Shown here: piece by piece, positions 1 to 11,492 of the stretch
How the letters are laid out: every line of letters begins with the position of its first letter
How positions within the stretch are numbered: position 1 is the first letter of the stretch
Source of the DNA: Topomyia yanbarensis
Lineage: Eukaryota > Arthropoda > Insecta > Diptera > Culicidae
Reading direction: 5' to 3'
Length of the DNA: 64,000 bases
Assembly: GCF_030247195.1 (NCBI RefSeq)
Contig: NC_080672.1
Location: forward strand, 401,777,037 to 401,841,036
The notes under the pieces: model-generated
The model's input: the letters and a program-made list of their open reading frames with translations, nothing else
Database searches by the model: none
What the model was told of the DNA's origin: nothing
Program-made: the position numbers and the translations under genes

Positions 1-2
1 AT

Positions 3-89
3 GCTTTGGCAAACTGGCTCGTTCCCAACGAGCTTGAACCGTCGTTATCTGATCATAAGTACATCGTCTTTGATCATTTGAACGCCTAG
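3..89 (+). pseudogene. LOA-type retrotransposon endonuclease, C-terminal fragment
   Basis: One open frame from position 3 to a TAG at 87-89 reads NWLVPNELEPSLSDHKYIVF. The SLSDHKYI block is the last conserved motif of the apurinic-like endonuclease of non-LTR retrotransposons, where the SDH aspartate and histidine are catalytic. Almost the same motif (NWQVPNETEPSLSDHKYIFF) occurs near 58095 in the LOA-type element on the same strand, so the two belong to one family. The fragment is cut by the window edge on the left and by a stop and loss of homology on the right. The family assignment rests on that internal match. Confidence 0.75.
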
Positions 90-884
90 AGGTAGCGGTT
101 CTACTGTGTGATAATTCAATTTTGAATAGGTGGTAGAAAAAATTGAATTTAATTGTGTGGACTTTGCTAGATTGTAAATTCTCACTCGTTTTGATCAAAC
201 CGTTGATGCGTGTGGATTCTTTTTGGATTTTCGGCTAATCGAATATTGAGTCACTTCCCACAACATCAGGTGGTAATACTGGTAGTTGCGAGAAACGTGC
301 TCTTTCTAAACCAAAAAAAAAACAAATTGATCAAAATCAAAGAAAAGAAGCACAACCGCCGAGGTGCTCTTTTCAACACTGCTTCGGCTCATTGTATACA
401 GTCTTCAAGTCTCAATACTTATCGATAGCAAGCAAGGTTGGAGAAAGGTCACTTTTCGATTGCGCTGTAGGATGATCTGTTAAAAGATCTTCACGAGTGA
501 CTCCTTTCAAACCCTCCTAACGCATTCATCCCCAGTTTCAGTGAGTTTGGCTAGGTATGGTATTGTTTGGTTCTTTCCGGATAACGAACAAAGCTGTACC
601 TGGTTTAAATAGAAATTGGAGGAGATAAGTGAGAAGGCAGGGGACTTCCGTTTTATTGTCGAACCATATAGGCTTCACTAGAATAAGGCATTCACATTCC
701 GTGGAATCCCAAAGAAAGTGTTTTGAAGAGTACTGATGTTTTGATGAGGCTAGAGTTCCATAATCCTGGTTCGTAGGCAGTTTGATGGGAAGTTCTGAGA
801 ACCAAGTCGCTTACTGAGAAAATACAGCAGTATTTTTGCAGTATCGACGCCCGTTCTCTGGGATTTCTAGCGAAAAAGGATTAT
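90..884. other. No gene recognised
   Basis: This AT-rich stretch lies between two fragments of the same LOA-type family, so it may be decayed element interior. I see no conserved motif. The short open frame near 210-428 is lysine/asparagine-rich and has no recognisable domain. Confidence 0.4.
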
Positions 885-1456
885 AAACTGAACTATGGCT
901 TTGAAATGTCACGACGATAGATTATAAACCTACATAGGTTTAAGCCGAATTTGAATGACAATATCTCTTCGGATACGTTATCGTTCTATTATCTGAATAA
1001 CCCCTCGGGGGTATATCCGTAAATCGATGTGTCTTTTATTCCCTTGGGAATGAAATATACTTCCGTATTGTTTATATTCTTTGTGTCGTTGGGTTACAAA
1101 CTTAACTTTGGCTTCCAAAAAGTCACGGCGAAAGTTTATAAACCTAAATCGGTTTAAACCGAATGTGAATGACAATATTTCTTCGGGTGTTGTCGTTCTG
1201 TTATCTCAATATCCCCTCTGGGGTGTTGATATATCCGCTCATCGATAAGTGTCTTTATTCCCTTGGGAGTGAAGAATGCTTCCGTATTGTCTATGTCCTC
1301 TGTGTCGTTATTTCCCTTATCCCTAACCTTACCACTTACCCAATCCTGCCTATCAGGGAAATGACGAAAGGACAAATTATGGCAAGACACAAATCCAAAT
1401 CTCCGATCAACATGGGGAACGTGCCATTTGAGCCAGTCGCTGCTGATTCCTGAAGA
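885..1456 (+). repeat. LOA-type 3' UTR, internally duplicated
   Basis: The reverse complement of 22988-23345, the 3' UTR of the minus-strand LOA element, matches this block, including GACAATATCTCTTCGG, the CTGTTATCTCAATATCCCC segment and the 3' segment ATCAACATGGGGAACGTGCC. The 5' part is present twice in tandem with a period of about 214 bp: the GTCACGACG and GTCACGGCG blocks lie near 908 and 1122. Only the second unit continues to the element 3' end near 1456, after GATTCCTGA. It is non-coding; short open frames on both strands here are incidental. Confidence 0.75.
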
Positions 1457-1678
1457 TAGTTTTGTGATCCTAAATACAGTTTTGGGGCCATAGTGCGTTG
1501 TTTGTTAACATCTCAAAATTATTTTTAATAAATATCCTTAAATATCGTAGATAAAGCTCTAGCATGTTTCTGAAAGTTGTGCGTCTTCTCAAGGTATATA
1601 TCTTTTCAGAAGATATCGTTGGTCTATCTCTTGCGACTTAGAAGTTATTGGGTAAATTTTTATCAAATTAGCCAAAGT

Positions 1679-1800
1679 TAAGCTGATCAACTCTGACGAA
1701 AAATTCCATACACCATACCGCAGCGAAACGTAATCGCTCATCACGCTCAGGCAAACATTTCGCACAGCGTACGGAATTTTTCGTCAGAGTTGGTCAGCTT
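1679..1800. mobile_element. 122-bp hairpin MITE with 9-bp TSD
   Basis: Inverted arms of about 32 bp, beginning AAGCTGATCAACTCTGACGA at 1680 and ending with its near reverse complement at 1800, enclose a short loop. The 9-mer AGCCAAAGT occurs on both sides (1670-1678 and 1801-1809). In repeat copy B the matching site near 47565 reads through with no insert, so this is a real insertion. The superfamily is not determinable; a 9-bp duplication would fit Mutator-like elements. Confidence 0.8.
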
Positions 1801-2159
1801 AGCCAAAGTAATAACTTTTAAACGGGCAAAACTACAATAAAATTCAATAGACTTCGCTTATCTCTCGGTGTCTCCAGTACAATTATAGATGATTTAAAAA
1901 AAAACTATTGCTTTAAAAAAATCCAATATCATCGACAATACTAGAAATAAGAATTTTTTTTGCGTAAACAAAAATTGTGAATTTTGACTATTGGAATAAC
2001 TTATAGAATATATTGAACTGATATTTCAAAATAAAATATTTTCGAGGGTTATTGAAATATAATTAGCTATAGGGTAACGGTTTCAGCAAGGAAAAAAAAC
2101 TTTTTTTGCGATTTTTTTACAAATTCGGGTGAAGCGAATTAATCAAAACTTTTTTGTAT

Positions 2160-2480
2160 TATAATGCATTATTTCAATAACATTATGTGAGTAACCATAG
2201 GCATTAAGCCATTGCACTATATTGGCTATACATTTGCACTAATGTTGCATTGAAACTCCATTACAGCATTAACAACGCAATAAAGCTCTATATTAGCATC
2301 AATAATGCATAACTGCGTAGCCGAAATATAGCATTATCGCTTGCTCTATATGCGTGTATAAAGCTGATATAACGCGTACATGCTTCAAGGATCTTTAAAG
2401 CATGTAAGCTTTACAAGTGCATTTAGTGCCATTATAGAGGAAATGAAAAGCTGATATAATGCTATTGTAATGCTGTAGGT
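2160..2480. repeat. GCATTA/TAATGC motif array
   Basis: Within 320 bp the hexamer GCATTA, its complement, or one-mismatch forms recur many times on both strands. A longer unit, AAAGCTGATATAAYGC, appears twice (near 2352 and 2447). This resembles the internal part of a MITE. Boundaries are approximate. Confidence 0.5.
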
Positions 2481-2749
2481 TTATTTGTTATGCAACTCTT
2501 CTTGAAGATTTTATTCGGCATATTTCATTTCAATCGAACATAAGCAATATAGTCCAGGGAGAAAACGCAGCACACTTACCGTTTGTAGAGTAGCTCTTGC
2601 GATGAACAACTGAATACCACGCAGATCGTTGATCCGATTTTGGCAGCTTGGAGTGGATGTGTTTAAATACTTTCTTCTAGTCGCGTAGTGGATTCTTCCT
2701 CACTATTTTATGTTCCTTCAGTTTTTTTAGGAAGCTGTTGTATATTATA

Positions 2750-3383
2750 GGGGAGAGTGGGTACGCTTGATTCCACCTTTGTTTTTTTTATAATAATTTA
2801 TAATAAATCAGTGCTGTTTAACTAGCTTTTCCAACTTTCAATAACTAATATCATGATTTGTTCACGGAAAAAACATTTTAGATCAATTAATAGAGCCCGG
2901 TACTTTATGAAAATAATGCTTTTCTATTTCTATACATTTCGAAAGTGTTTGAGAGAACTAATGATAGGGATCAAGAATACCCATTGTCACAGGGATCAAA
3001 GATACCTGTTGTATAAGGTGAACAAAAGTAAAATTTATTTGTATATTTTGTGAAATTTTTTATTCAAAGAACGTGTTTTTCTAAACAAAAGCCTTTAGAA
3101 AGTAATCGTAAATGAAAATATTCATAAATAATTAGTTCGACTATCTCATACAATCGCTCAAAAAATTTGTAAAAAGATCTTCGAGATGGATTTAAACACA
3201 TATTTTCTAAAATATATCACAACTATTCCAAACCAAATGTAATACATCAGATTTGTTTTTCAAACATCATAAACGAGCAAATACAAATTTTCTTTTTATA
3301 TTGTGATAACTTTATTCGTATAGATTATGAGATATGGCCAGGGAATCAAATATCCCCAAGGATCAAGTGCCCTCACTCTCCCC
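2750..3383. mobile_element. TA-flanked MITE, phrase-repeat type
   Basis: The element starts GGGGAGAGTGGG and ends CACTCTCCCC, flanked by TA on both sides (2748-2749 and 3384-3385). The terminal phrase, roughly GGGTACGCTTGATTCC, recurs inside in reverse orientation as GGGATCAAGAATACCC, GGGATCAAAGATACC and GGAATCAAATATCCCC. It is AT-rich and non-coding. The TA duplication would fit Tc1/mariner-type mobilisation, but the superfamily is not established. Confidence 0.75.
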
Positions 3384-3408
3384 TACTGGAGCTAGGCGTT
3401 CTTGCGAT

Positions 3409-4429
3409 TTCATCAGTTAGAAAAGCTGATTCTTTCACCACTGTTCGAATGTGTTCGTATTTCCGGGGTTTGGCCAGTAGATTTTGGGGATTGGCGTTGT
3501 GTTCTAAGAAACTCCAAAGAAAAGGGAGTTCTGAAGCGATTTGTATCATTCAGCAAAGCCTTGGCTTTGATCGATGGTGAATGTAAATTTAACCCTCCTC
3601 TGTGTTTAGGAAGTATCAGCGTTTCGAAAGCTATCCTGGTCCATCTTTTCCCATACCATAGAAATGATCCGATTCTCTAGATAAACTTTCCACTATGCTT
3701 GTTTGGAAGTGGAATTATAGATGCTATGTACCATAGCTTCGATGTTATGTAGGTATTTATCAAAATCACTTTTTGTACGAGATTCAGATTTCGAACGTTG
3801 TTCATCCACATACACGTTTGGAACCCTCGTATCAAACCGATCCTTATGGCTTTAGTTTTCTGGGTGTTTATTCTTGCCCCAGAAGCAAATCCGAATGCTT
3901 TAAAGGTGTTTAGTACAGCTCGCACCTGATAGTCACTGCCGAGAAACATAGAAATATCATCAGCGTAAGCGTTCAAAACAGCATGTGGAAATTCTCTGTG
4001 CATTTTATCAAGCAATGGTTGCAAATAGATTACAAACAAAAGCATTGATAGTGGATCCCCTTGTCGTACAGATCTCTCTATTTTTATTTCATTTTCCAGT
4101 TTACCACTGATAAGCGCCCTTGAAAAATTGTTGTTTGTACAGTACATTAGAAAGTTAACCAGATCAGGATTAAAATTCATTTTTACCATGGTGCCTGCCA
4201 GGAAGTTGTACTCTACCCTATCAAAAGCATGGTCGAAATCAAAAGTAACCAGCAGTGCATTCCCACGTCTCGCTTTCAGTTCACAACAGCGGTCAAGTAT
4301 TCGAGCACTGGCTTCAAATATGTTACGCTTCCCATTGGAGCATTTTTGATGTTTTGATAGTACCAAAGGGAGCAAGGGATTAATTCTGTTTTTAATTATT
4401 CTAGCGAATATTTTGTAATCCACATTCAG
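3409..4429 (-). pseudogene. L1-type non-LTR retrotransposon reverse transcriptase remnant
   Basis: On the minus strand from 4429 the frame opens with NVDYKIFARIIKNRINPL, continues through TFDFDHAFDRV (first catalytic Asp), SVRQGDPLSMLLFVIYL and AYADDISMF (catalytic YADD, intact), then KTKAIRIG. After an in-frame TAG at 3677-3679 the same frame goes on with GSFLWYGK and LPKHRGGLNLHSPSIKAKA, which is the C-terminal region typical of L1-like RTs, and ends near 3409. Endonuclease and ORF1 are missing and the N-terminal third of the RT is absent, so this is a dead fragment. An L1 or L1-like clade is my best call. The plus-strand open frame at 3402-3680 is its shadow. Confidence 0.8.
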
Positions 4430-5500
4430 GAGTCAGACTCATTAAAAATGGCCGAATTTTTCGTGAAAGTTAGCAATTTTTATTTCAATTGAGTAAAAAG
4501 CACCCTTAATTGAAAAATTTTCACAAAAACTCAAAACAACAAAAAGGGGTTAGGTATTTTTTACATACAATGTTCATGCAATGTTGATGAAAATGTTCAT
4601 GAAAAGAATCGGTTGAGTAGTTTTTGAATGGTAGGTAACACCGCAAATCGTGTTTTTTGCGGAGATGTTCTACAAAAAACTTCGTCACCGAGTCGCTCGT
4701 CGATATTTATGCATGAAAAAATCACAGAATGTTATTGAAATGATGCTTTATAATACACAAAATTTTTGATTAATTCGCTGTAAAAAATCGCAAAAAAGTA
4801 AAGTAGTATTTTTTTCTTGCTGAAACCCTTAACACCCCCCCCCCCTTAAAGAGTGAGGCTTCTATCTAAAAGAGAAAATTCTCACTTTTAGGAGGATTAA
4901 TTACTAAAATAATAGCAGCAAATAAAAGATCATGCTATTTTTGATAAGCATTTCGAAAACGTTATTGACGTTAATTCCGCTGTTTTAACGTAAACAGCCA
5001 ATAACTATTTGAAAGACAATTATTTTCAAAAATTACCTAATAAATCGAAAATACACGAGATAAGCCAATATTGTAATATAAAAAGTTGAAATTTTGGATA
5101 ATTCGATCCTTTTTACGGAACATACCAAGCTTGTCAGGATGATAATTAAAGATCATATTAAAGATAAAGGCTTTATGTATTCGTCAAAGTTGTTGGCAAA
5201 AGCTTATTCTGTATTTGTTTCCGTAGACACAATCTTAATATATGCAAGAATGTAGGTACTATATCTCTTTTTTGGGAAATTAGTAATTAAAATCACAAAA
5301 CCATATGAAAGTGTTGATAATGTTCTACGAAATTCTCCGAAGACGTTATCGATCCAAATTTAACGATTAATATTGAGGAACCCGGGGCAATTCGGACCTA
5401 CCTAAGCAAATTGCCTTTTTAGATGGTTAGATGTGAAAAAAATTGTCGGTCAAAGGTCCCATTTGTTAGTTTGGACCATCAGCTACATTTTGGAATCATA

Positions 5501-6213
5501 GGGTAAGGTGGGGCAAATCCGACCGTTGGGTAAACCCGACCCCCTCTGTTATCGAAAATCGGGAGCATTACGAGAAACAAATATCAATGTTGTCGTGTAG
5601 AGCATCGAAAGTAATCATAATGGTGTCATGACAGCATTTTATTAGTCTACATTGAGATGCTCAAACGATAATAAGTGTGTTTTTACAACTTTTGATTTGA
5701 TTTTCTGATTTTTAAAGTGATAGCATAAAAAATGTAAGTGGATATAATTTCTTTGATTTAAGTCCTACAAAGTGCATAGATGTATTTAGTCCAACTTTTT
5801 TTATAATTTTTTTAATCGCTTCGTAATGAAAAATGACGCGGTGGGGCAACTCCGACCTCTAAATAGTGGGGTAAATCTGACCGCTTTTTTGCTATGAAAA
5901 TGTTTATTTGTCAATTTAAAAAATATTTTTATAATTATTATTTTTTTTGCACAATGGTTCATAATTACAAACGAAAAACATAAAAACGTGATGAAAATAG
6001 TATTCGTCGAGCAATTGTTCCAATGCAAAAGGGAATATTTTTACGTGCCACTGCTCGTGATTTTGACATTCGAAGATTGACATTGCATTCCATTTTCTTT
6101 ATGTTACAATTGAACAACATAACATTCTTTAATTTATCATTGAACAACCATAAGATTTGGGTAATATCTGCACTAAATCAACCAAAAACATAGGCGGTTG
6201 GGTTTACCTCACC
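5501..6213. mobile_element. Phrase-repeat MITE (GGGGCAAATCCGACC type)
   Basis: The left end, TAGGGTAAGGTGGGGCAAAT, is matched at the right by the complement of GGTGAGGTAAACCCAACC (near 6192-6213). The phrase recurs inside near 5528, 5840 and 5866 as variants of GTGGGGYAAMTCYGACC. A related phrase, GGGGCAATTCGGACC, lies just outside at 5384, so the true left end could be further out. The right boundary and TSD are unclear. No coding potential is seen. Confidence 0.6.
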
Positions 6214-9125
6214 ATTTTTGAAAACAGCAAAAATGAGTAAATATTTTATATATTTGTTGCATTGTACTTGGATTCCTTCAATGTGATTATTGAATGTAAG
6301 TTTCTAATCATAAATGAAACCCGAGTATTCAGCTTGATCTGACCACGCTAAATTCAACCCAATCAATCTAACAATATGATTATTGTCTGTTTTAGGAAAT
6401 GTAGCTCTTGGCATATGGGGTAAAACAATTAATTGTGTTTTAGCTGCATTTGTTGAAATTTTTTCATGTGATCAGGTAATCATTGAAACAATTCAAACTT
6501 CGTTGCAGTCGACTGCAAATGACTCGAAGGCTTTTACCCGTTAGCAGAAATAGTGGTATCATTACAAAAAAGTGATTTGTCGCAGAACCGAAAGGACTAA
6601 ACGCGACATATGACTTATTGACCCAATTTGAACGCAACCAAATATTCTTAGCTAGAGAGGGCGATGGTGCAAACATTTATTTTCCAACTCGATCGTTTGC
6701 CGGTACATTTTGACAGTTCGTTTTCGCTCTGTAAAACAAATATCCACAATTCAGTGCATAAAATATCTGTCGTATGTGCTATCAACAATCCGTATTTCAC
6801 ATACTTCGCGGATGCACACCCCGCAAACTTTTGCCACTGATAATAAAAACCATTCTCTCGCGCATCGAATGACGCCGCCGCCGTAGGCATCAATCTTCCA
6901 AAACTCATTCTCGGCAACTTATCCATCATTCCGGCGCGGCGGCGTCACAGCACGAGAAAGGAGGACGAAACACGACCGCGAAAGGTGTCGAACATAAGCG
7001 AAACGGAAAAGTCTTCAAAAAAAAAACAAGATTTAGGTCACGGCTAATATCGTTTACGAGCGAAATTTCAATACACTTTACTGGATTCAACAGATTATTA
7101 CAAATATGAGTGATAACGAACGACCACAACCGGTCGGTATGAGGAAGCGTGTGTTGGTATTTAGCGCCGGTTCGTGAAATAAGAGTTCGGCTTTCGGTGT
7201 CACAATTACGTTTATTCAAAACAGATCCACTACACGTGCGGTATGGGGACATTTTGATGAATATGGGTTATAAATTTGAAAAATATGTATGCAGATTTTT
7301 GCCTTTGCATAAGATGCCGACTTTCAATTACTAAAAATTATCGGATCTAAATAAAGTCTGAGTGCTTTCCAGTAGCAGGCAGGCTACAGAAGCATGTGTG
7401 TAGATTTTGGACGTGTTGTTTGAACACGCATCAACCTAGGTGCTGCGTATGAGCACACAGACGCACCAAAATATGTGTGCCGATTTGGCACCGGCGGTGG
7501 CGTCGGCAGTGCTTCGGTCCGGTTGTAAAGCACGCTTCAAAAATGAGCAATTTAGCGGTTCAAATTTTGTTGTTGTGTGAACTTTATTTAATAGGTTACC
7601 TAATGAAATTAGGTTGTAGCCTTATTCGCGCGTCTCCGGCAGCCAACCCACTTGATGTTAGTAGTTACCGGATTGATGATGTTGGTTTATTGGGTACTTA
7701 TGATGACTTAACCTGTCACAAAATAATGTTAACAATGAATTTAATAGAATTGTGTAAAATGTATGAATTTTAATATTGATGTTAAGACCCGTCAACGTAG
7801 AATTTTTAGACACTATATTTTGATGTTTTCTCTACCTGGAACCAGGCATATAACTTAATTAATGGATTTTGAACAAAATAATTTAACCGACATTTGAAAA
7901 CAGTGCTCATTGCAAAATGCTGCTTCATGGTGACTAGTATTGTGCCGAAACATAATTATCACATAAAAACAACAAAGGTTACCATCGAATTAGTAACAAA
8001 AGGGCTGGTGAAACAGTATAAATTACCGCATTGCATTCGTCATCAACTATCGATGCGGTAACACACAACAATGAGACCGCGTGCAGCGGAAAATGTATAT
8101 CCGCTTAGTGAGCCGCTTGGTTGTGATTGAGAAATGCGACAATGTTAAACCATTTCGGTGTACCGATAAGTGTTCAGAACATTGGTGTTGAATGAAAATA
8201 GTTGAAATTTGGCAGCGGGGGGCTGATTTCCACAAAACGAACCGACATATACCTCGCACACCATGGTGGGTGCTGATGATGGAGCCCGGTGTTGAAAATC
8301 AAGCTTCAATGTCAAAATCATTCGGACCATGTGCGCGAGCAAGCCACTGCTGCTGCTCGGCCCGCACACCGCCATCAAAATTCAATGCGACCGACGACGC
8401 GACGGCTTACCTAACCGTAACCGCTTGGTGGACTGCGTGTCGTCATAAAGTATCAAGCGCCATCGGTGCGCTTGAACGTCGGTTGGGTGTGATCATGAAA
8501 GGGTGGTGACGGGCGGTAGTGACAATCAATGGTGGCGACTTACTGTAAGCTGCTACTAAGCACCTATAGATAGTCATCGATGACGGGTGATTTCTGTGGA
8601 GCGTTTTTTCGAATAACTAAAAGTCCACACAGGCTGCTCCGTCACCAACGAAACGTCAGGCCAATTGGGAAAGTTGCCAACGTGCTTCTAAATATATACA
8701 AAAAATGGCCCAAGTTTATAAAAATAAAATAGCTTATATCAATTGCAGAATACATAAGTTAGACAACAAAAAAAAATTTAAGCAAAAATTCCGAGTAGCT
8801 CATATAAAAATGCAACTTGTTTGAAAAATGTTAAATTTTATCAACTTTAATTTAAAATATGAAAAATCTTAAGGGGAGGTTCTTTTTCTTTTGGGCGAAG
8901 ATAAGGTAAAGTTTGTTATTTCTTTGTGAAAAAATTAAAAGGCGCAAAAAATTCTGGATCGTTAAATTTATTTATTATTCAAGACTTCATAGAGATCAGT
9001 ATCTGGGTAAAATGGTCCGAAAATTACGAACTTGCTTGCTTGAGGGAGACGAATATCGCCATTTTGAAGCGGCCCTTTAAAATTTCAACCAGATATTTTT
9101 ACGCAATCTTGGATAATAAACCTAT
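6214..9125. other. No gene recognised; CpG-rich patches
   Basis: Short patches near 6880-7240, 7480-7560 and 8180-8560 are richer in G, C and CpG than the surroundings, but none holds a convincing domain or splice pattern. The open frames on both strands are short and overlap one another. The region may contain unique host intergenic or intronic DNA. Confidence 0.4.
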
Positions 9126-9127
9126 TA

Positions 9128-11084
9128 CAGGTATACCTCGATTTAACATACTCACGATTTAACATACCCTCGATTTAACATATTTCGATTTAACATAATT
9201 TTTACCTCGATTTAACACACACGTAAATTTTTTTAATTTTTTTTTAATGTCAATGTTACTAAAATGAAATGTTAAGAATCAATATCAATTTTATTTTCTG
9301 ATCCACTTCCAATGCTTAAAGAAACATAATTTATTTTCGTTTTTTCGCTAGATTATGTTCAAGATTCTGAGATACAAAACATTCTTATTTTGATACCGCA
9401 CAACAAAATGAATACACGAATTTATGGTTCAAGTTATTTCCTGATAATAGTTTAATGGGTTTTTATGTGTAAGCTAAAAATAGAGTAAGTTAAAAATAGA
9501 TAAAGATATGGTTGATGGAAGGTATAGGGCGGTGACGAGATATTGGCGGACGGTGAGTCCCACTAATAGGCATTGGGGCTGTAGCGGTTATTACGAAACT
9601 GTTGGAAATTTGTAATGAAGTCAAGACAGTTCCTCGATGTTAACGCACCCAACTAGAGCTTGAAAGAACGTAAGCTCGATTTCTGCTAAAGATAATATCT
9701 TTTCTCAGGCTTTATTGAACAGGTGAATTTCTCAGTGCATGTGGACATTTAACAAAAAAACTTCGTTGTGGATCGACTCCTCTTGCAAAAAAAAAAAAGA
9801 TGTAATAGGCGATAATGATGGAAGACACAAGTCTTCCTTCAATGTATGACTCCTGGTAAGCTCACGGTGTTTATTCATCAATACCGGTGCCAGTCATTAC
9901 TTAATCTAAACAGAGGAAGCATACAAAAGCAATGTTAGTCCGACACTGATTGTGATTATATTCTATATATATTACTGCGTATTCTGTATATCTGTATATA
10001 TTACTCTCAACAACTGCAACAGGTAGAGAATGGACGTTAGTAGAGATTGGGATTCGAATAAACTGTACTGGCATTTGCGTACGATTTAAGATGATCGAAG
10101 ACTCTGGATACTTGGTCCCCAGGAGTACCATAATAAAAGTTCACGTTTAAATAGAAATCTAGGAGATAGATCCAATAAATATAAAAGGAAACAGATCCAA
10201 ACAAATGAAAAGAAGATTTCTGTTTTTGTCGCCTGTTACAACGTGGGAGCAGGAAACCAGTGGATCAATTCTTGGCTTTAGACATCACATGCCACGCGGC
10301 TATTTTGGAGATCGATAATAGTGACATCAACATTCTAGTGAATTCCACCTCCTCGTCGTACATAAGGATTAAACTTTTTTTTTAAATATTTTTTTATTGT
10401 AATTAGAATGTCTTATTCATTCTGATGAGTTCGACTTAAACTGAGGTATTGTATCTGTCGTGTCCAAATGATTTAATCCAACTTTTTTCCTTAAGGAGAA
10501 CTACAGCGCTACAATGGCTCGATTTGGTTGTTCTTTTCTGCAAGTAGAACTCCTGTGCTTAAAAAACTTCGTGACTAGTCGTTTGCTCGTGAACTCAAGT
10601 AGTGTTCTCTTTTTTAATTCTGCGATTATCCGACGGACAGGTTGGTCTACCAAGATAATGATGAGACAAAATAGAAACACAAAATTTCTTACTTACTAAA
10701 ATTAGGCATTGTGCTCTTCATGCAGACAATGATTAATCCAACTTTGTTGACTATTCTTATAAGTTATTCTGAATTCTGAGAAAATTTTGCGACGAACTTT
10801 ATGAAATGAATATCTGTTAGAATTGGCGAATACTTGGCAAGGTTAAGATAAATATGCTGTTTATGTTCAGAAGAGCAATCTAATTGTTTAATTGTGAATA
10901 TGTGGTTTCTATGTCACTGCTAGGTGGATACAATCAGTAATATCCTCGTAAATAATTCGTGTGATGAATAAAAAAAATAATTCTATTCGAAAACAAATAT
11001 TTCTTTTGTGTTTCGATTTTACATAAAATTCGATTTAACGTACATGATTGAATCGGAAAATGTATGTTAAATCGAGGTATACTG
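9128..11084. mobile_element. pogo/Tigger-like element, non-autonomous
   Basis: The left end CAGGTATACCTCGATTTAAC and the right end, which is the complement of CAGTATACCTCGATTTAACA, are near-identical inverted repeats flanked by TA (9126-9127 and 11085-11086). The form CAG...CTG at a TA target fits the pogo/Tigger branch of Tc1/mariner. Just inside the left end, the TIR core TCGATTTAACA recurs about four times up to 9220. The interior of nearly 2 kb has no recognisable DDE transposase, so it is a deletion derivative or a composite. Confidence 0.75.
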
Positions 11085-11086
11085 TA

Positions 11087-11484
11087 CCATCAAAACCGGA
11101 AGTTCTTACGTTTATTAATTATTCTACAAAAAAATAACAAACTTTGCCTTATTTTCTTACAAAAGAAGAATAGCTTCCCCTTAAGAAAGTCATATTGAAA
11201 AATAAATACCTACCGACAATGACCTCAAAATTAAAAAACTAGCGAACATGGCTCGTTTCCTCAGTTTCATAGAAACACGAGGGGAACATATATAATAGAG
11301 TAAGCTAGTTCAATTATCATGAAAATTGAAGTCTTCTCAATGCCAGGAGGAGTTCTGCAATATCATAAAGTTGTCGGTTCCTTATCAGTTCTGCAATAAG
11401 TGTCTGGTTGATATGCCACATGAGATTTTTGATGTTTCTAAAAGCGTTGGAAACTCCTTGTTTATTCTCAAATTTCGAAGTGAC
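11087..11484. other. No gene recognised
   Basis: Interval between the pogo-like element and the hAT-like element. I see no motif or repeat structure I can name. Confidence 0.4.
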
Positions 11485-11492
11485 CTCTTAAA

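Larger units (their letters stand above)
2072..4837. mobile_element. 2.8-kb TIR element of unknown family
   Basis: Inverted repeats of about 115 bp lie at 2072-2189 and 4725-4837. The outer part of each reads GGTTTCAGCAAG next to a run of A. Further in they share TTGATTAATTCGC and AATGTTATTGAAAT (or their complement). The uninterrupted homologous site lies in copy B near 47900. The interior holds a GCATTA motif array, a TA-flanked MITE and an L1-type RT remnant. No transposase of its own is visible. A clear TSD was not found. Confidence 0.6.
1480..5380 (+). repeat. Dispersed repeat, copy A, interrupted
   Basis: Three separated blocks, 1500-1678, 1801-2063 and about 4850-5290, align in order and orientation with 47420-47720, 48020-48180 and 49355-49640. 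Shared landmarks include GACTTAGAAGTTATTG, ATAGCAGCAAAT, TTTTACGGAACATACC and AGATATTAAAGATAAAG-like segments. Copy A is interrupted by the insertions at 1679-1800 and 2072-4837; copy B lacks both. I see no coding capacity in the repeat itself, and its class is unknown. Confidence 0.7.

Noticed and set aside
3402..3680. Plus-strand 92-codon gene
   Set aside because: It is the shadow of the L1-type RT C-terminal region on the minus strand.
4832..4845. Poly-C run as a functional motif
   Set aside because: A homopolymer at a TIR boundary; length is likely variable or a sequencing effect.
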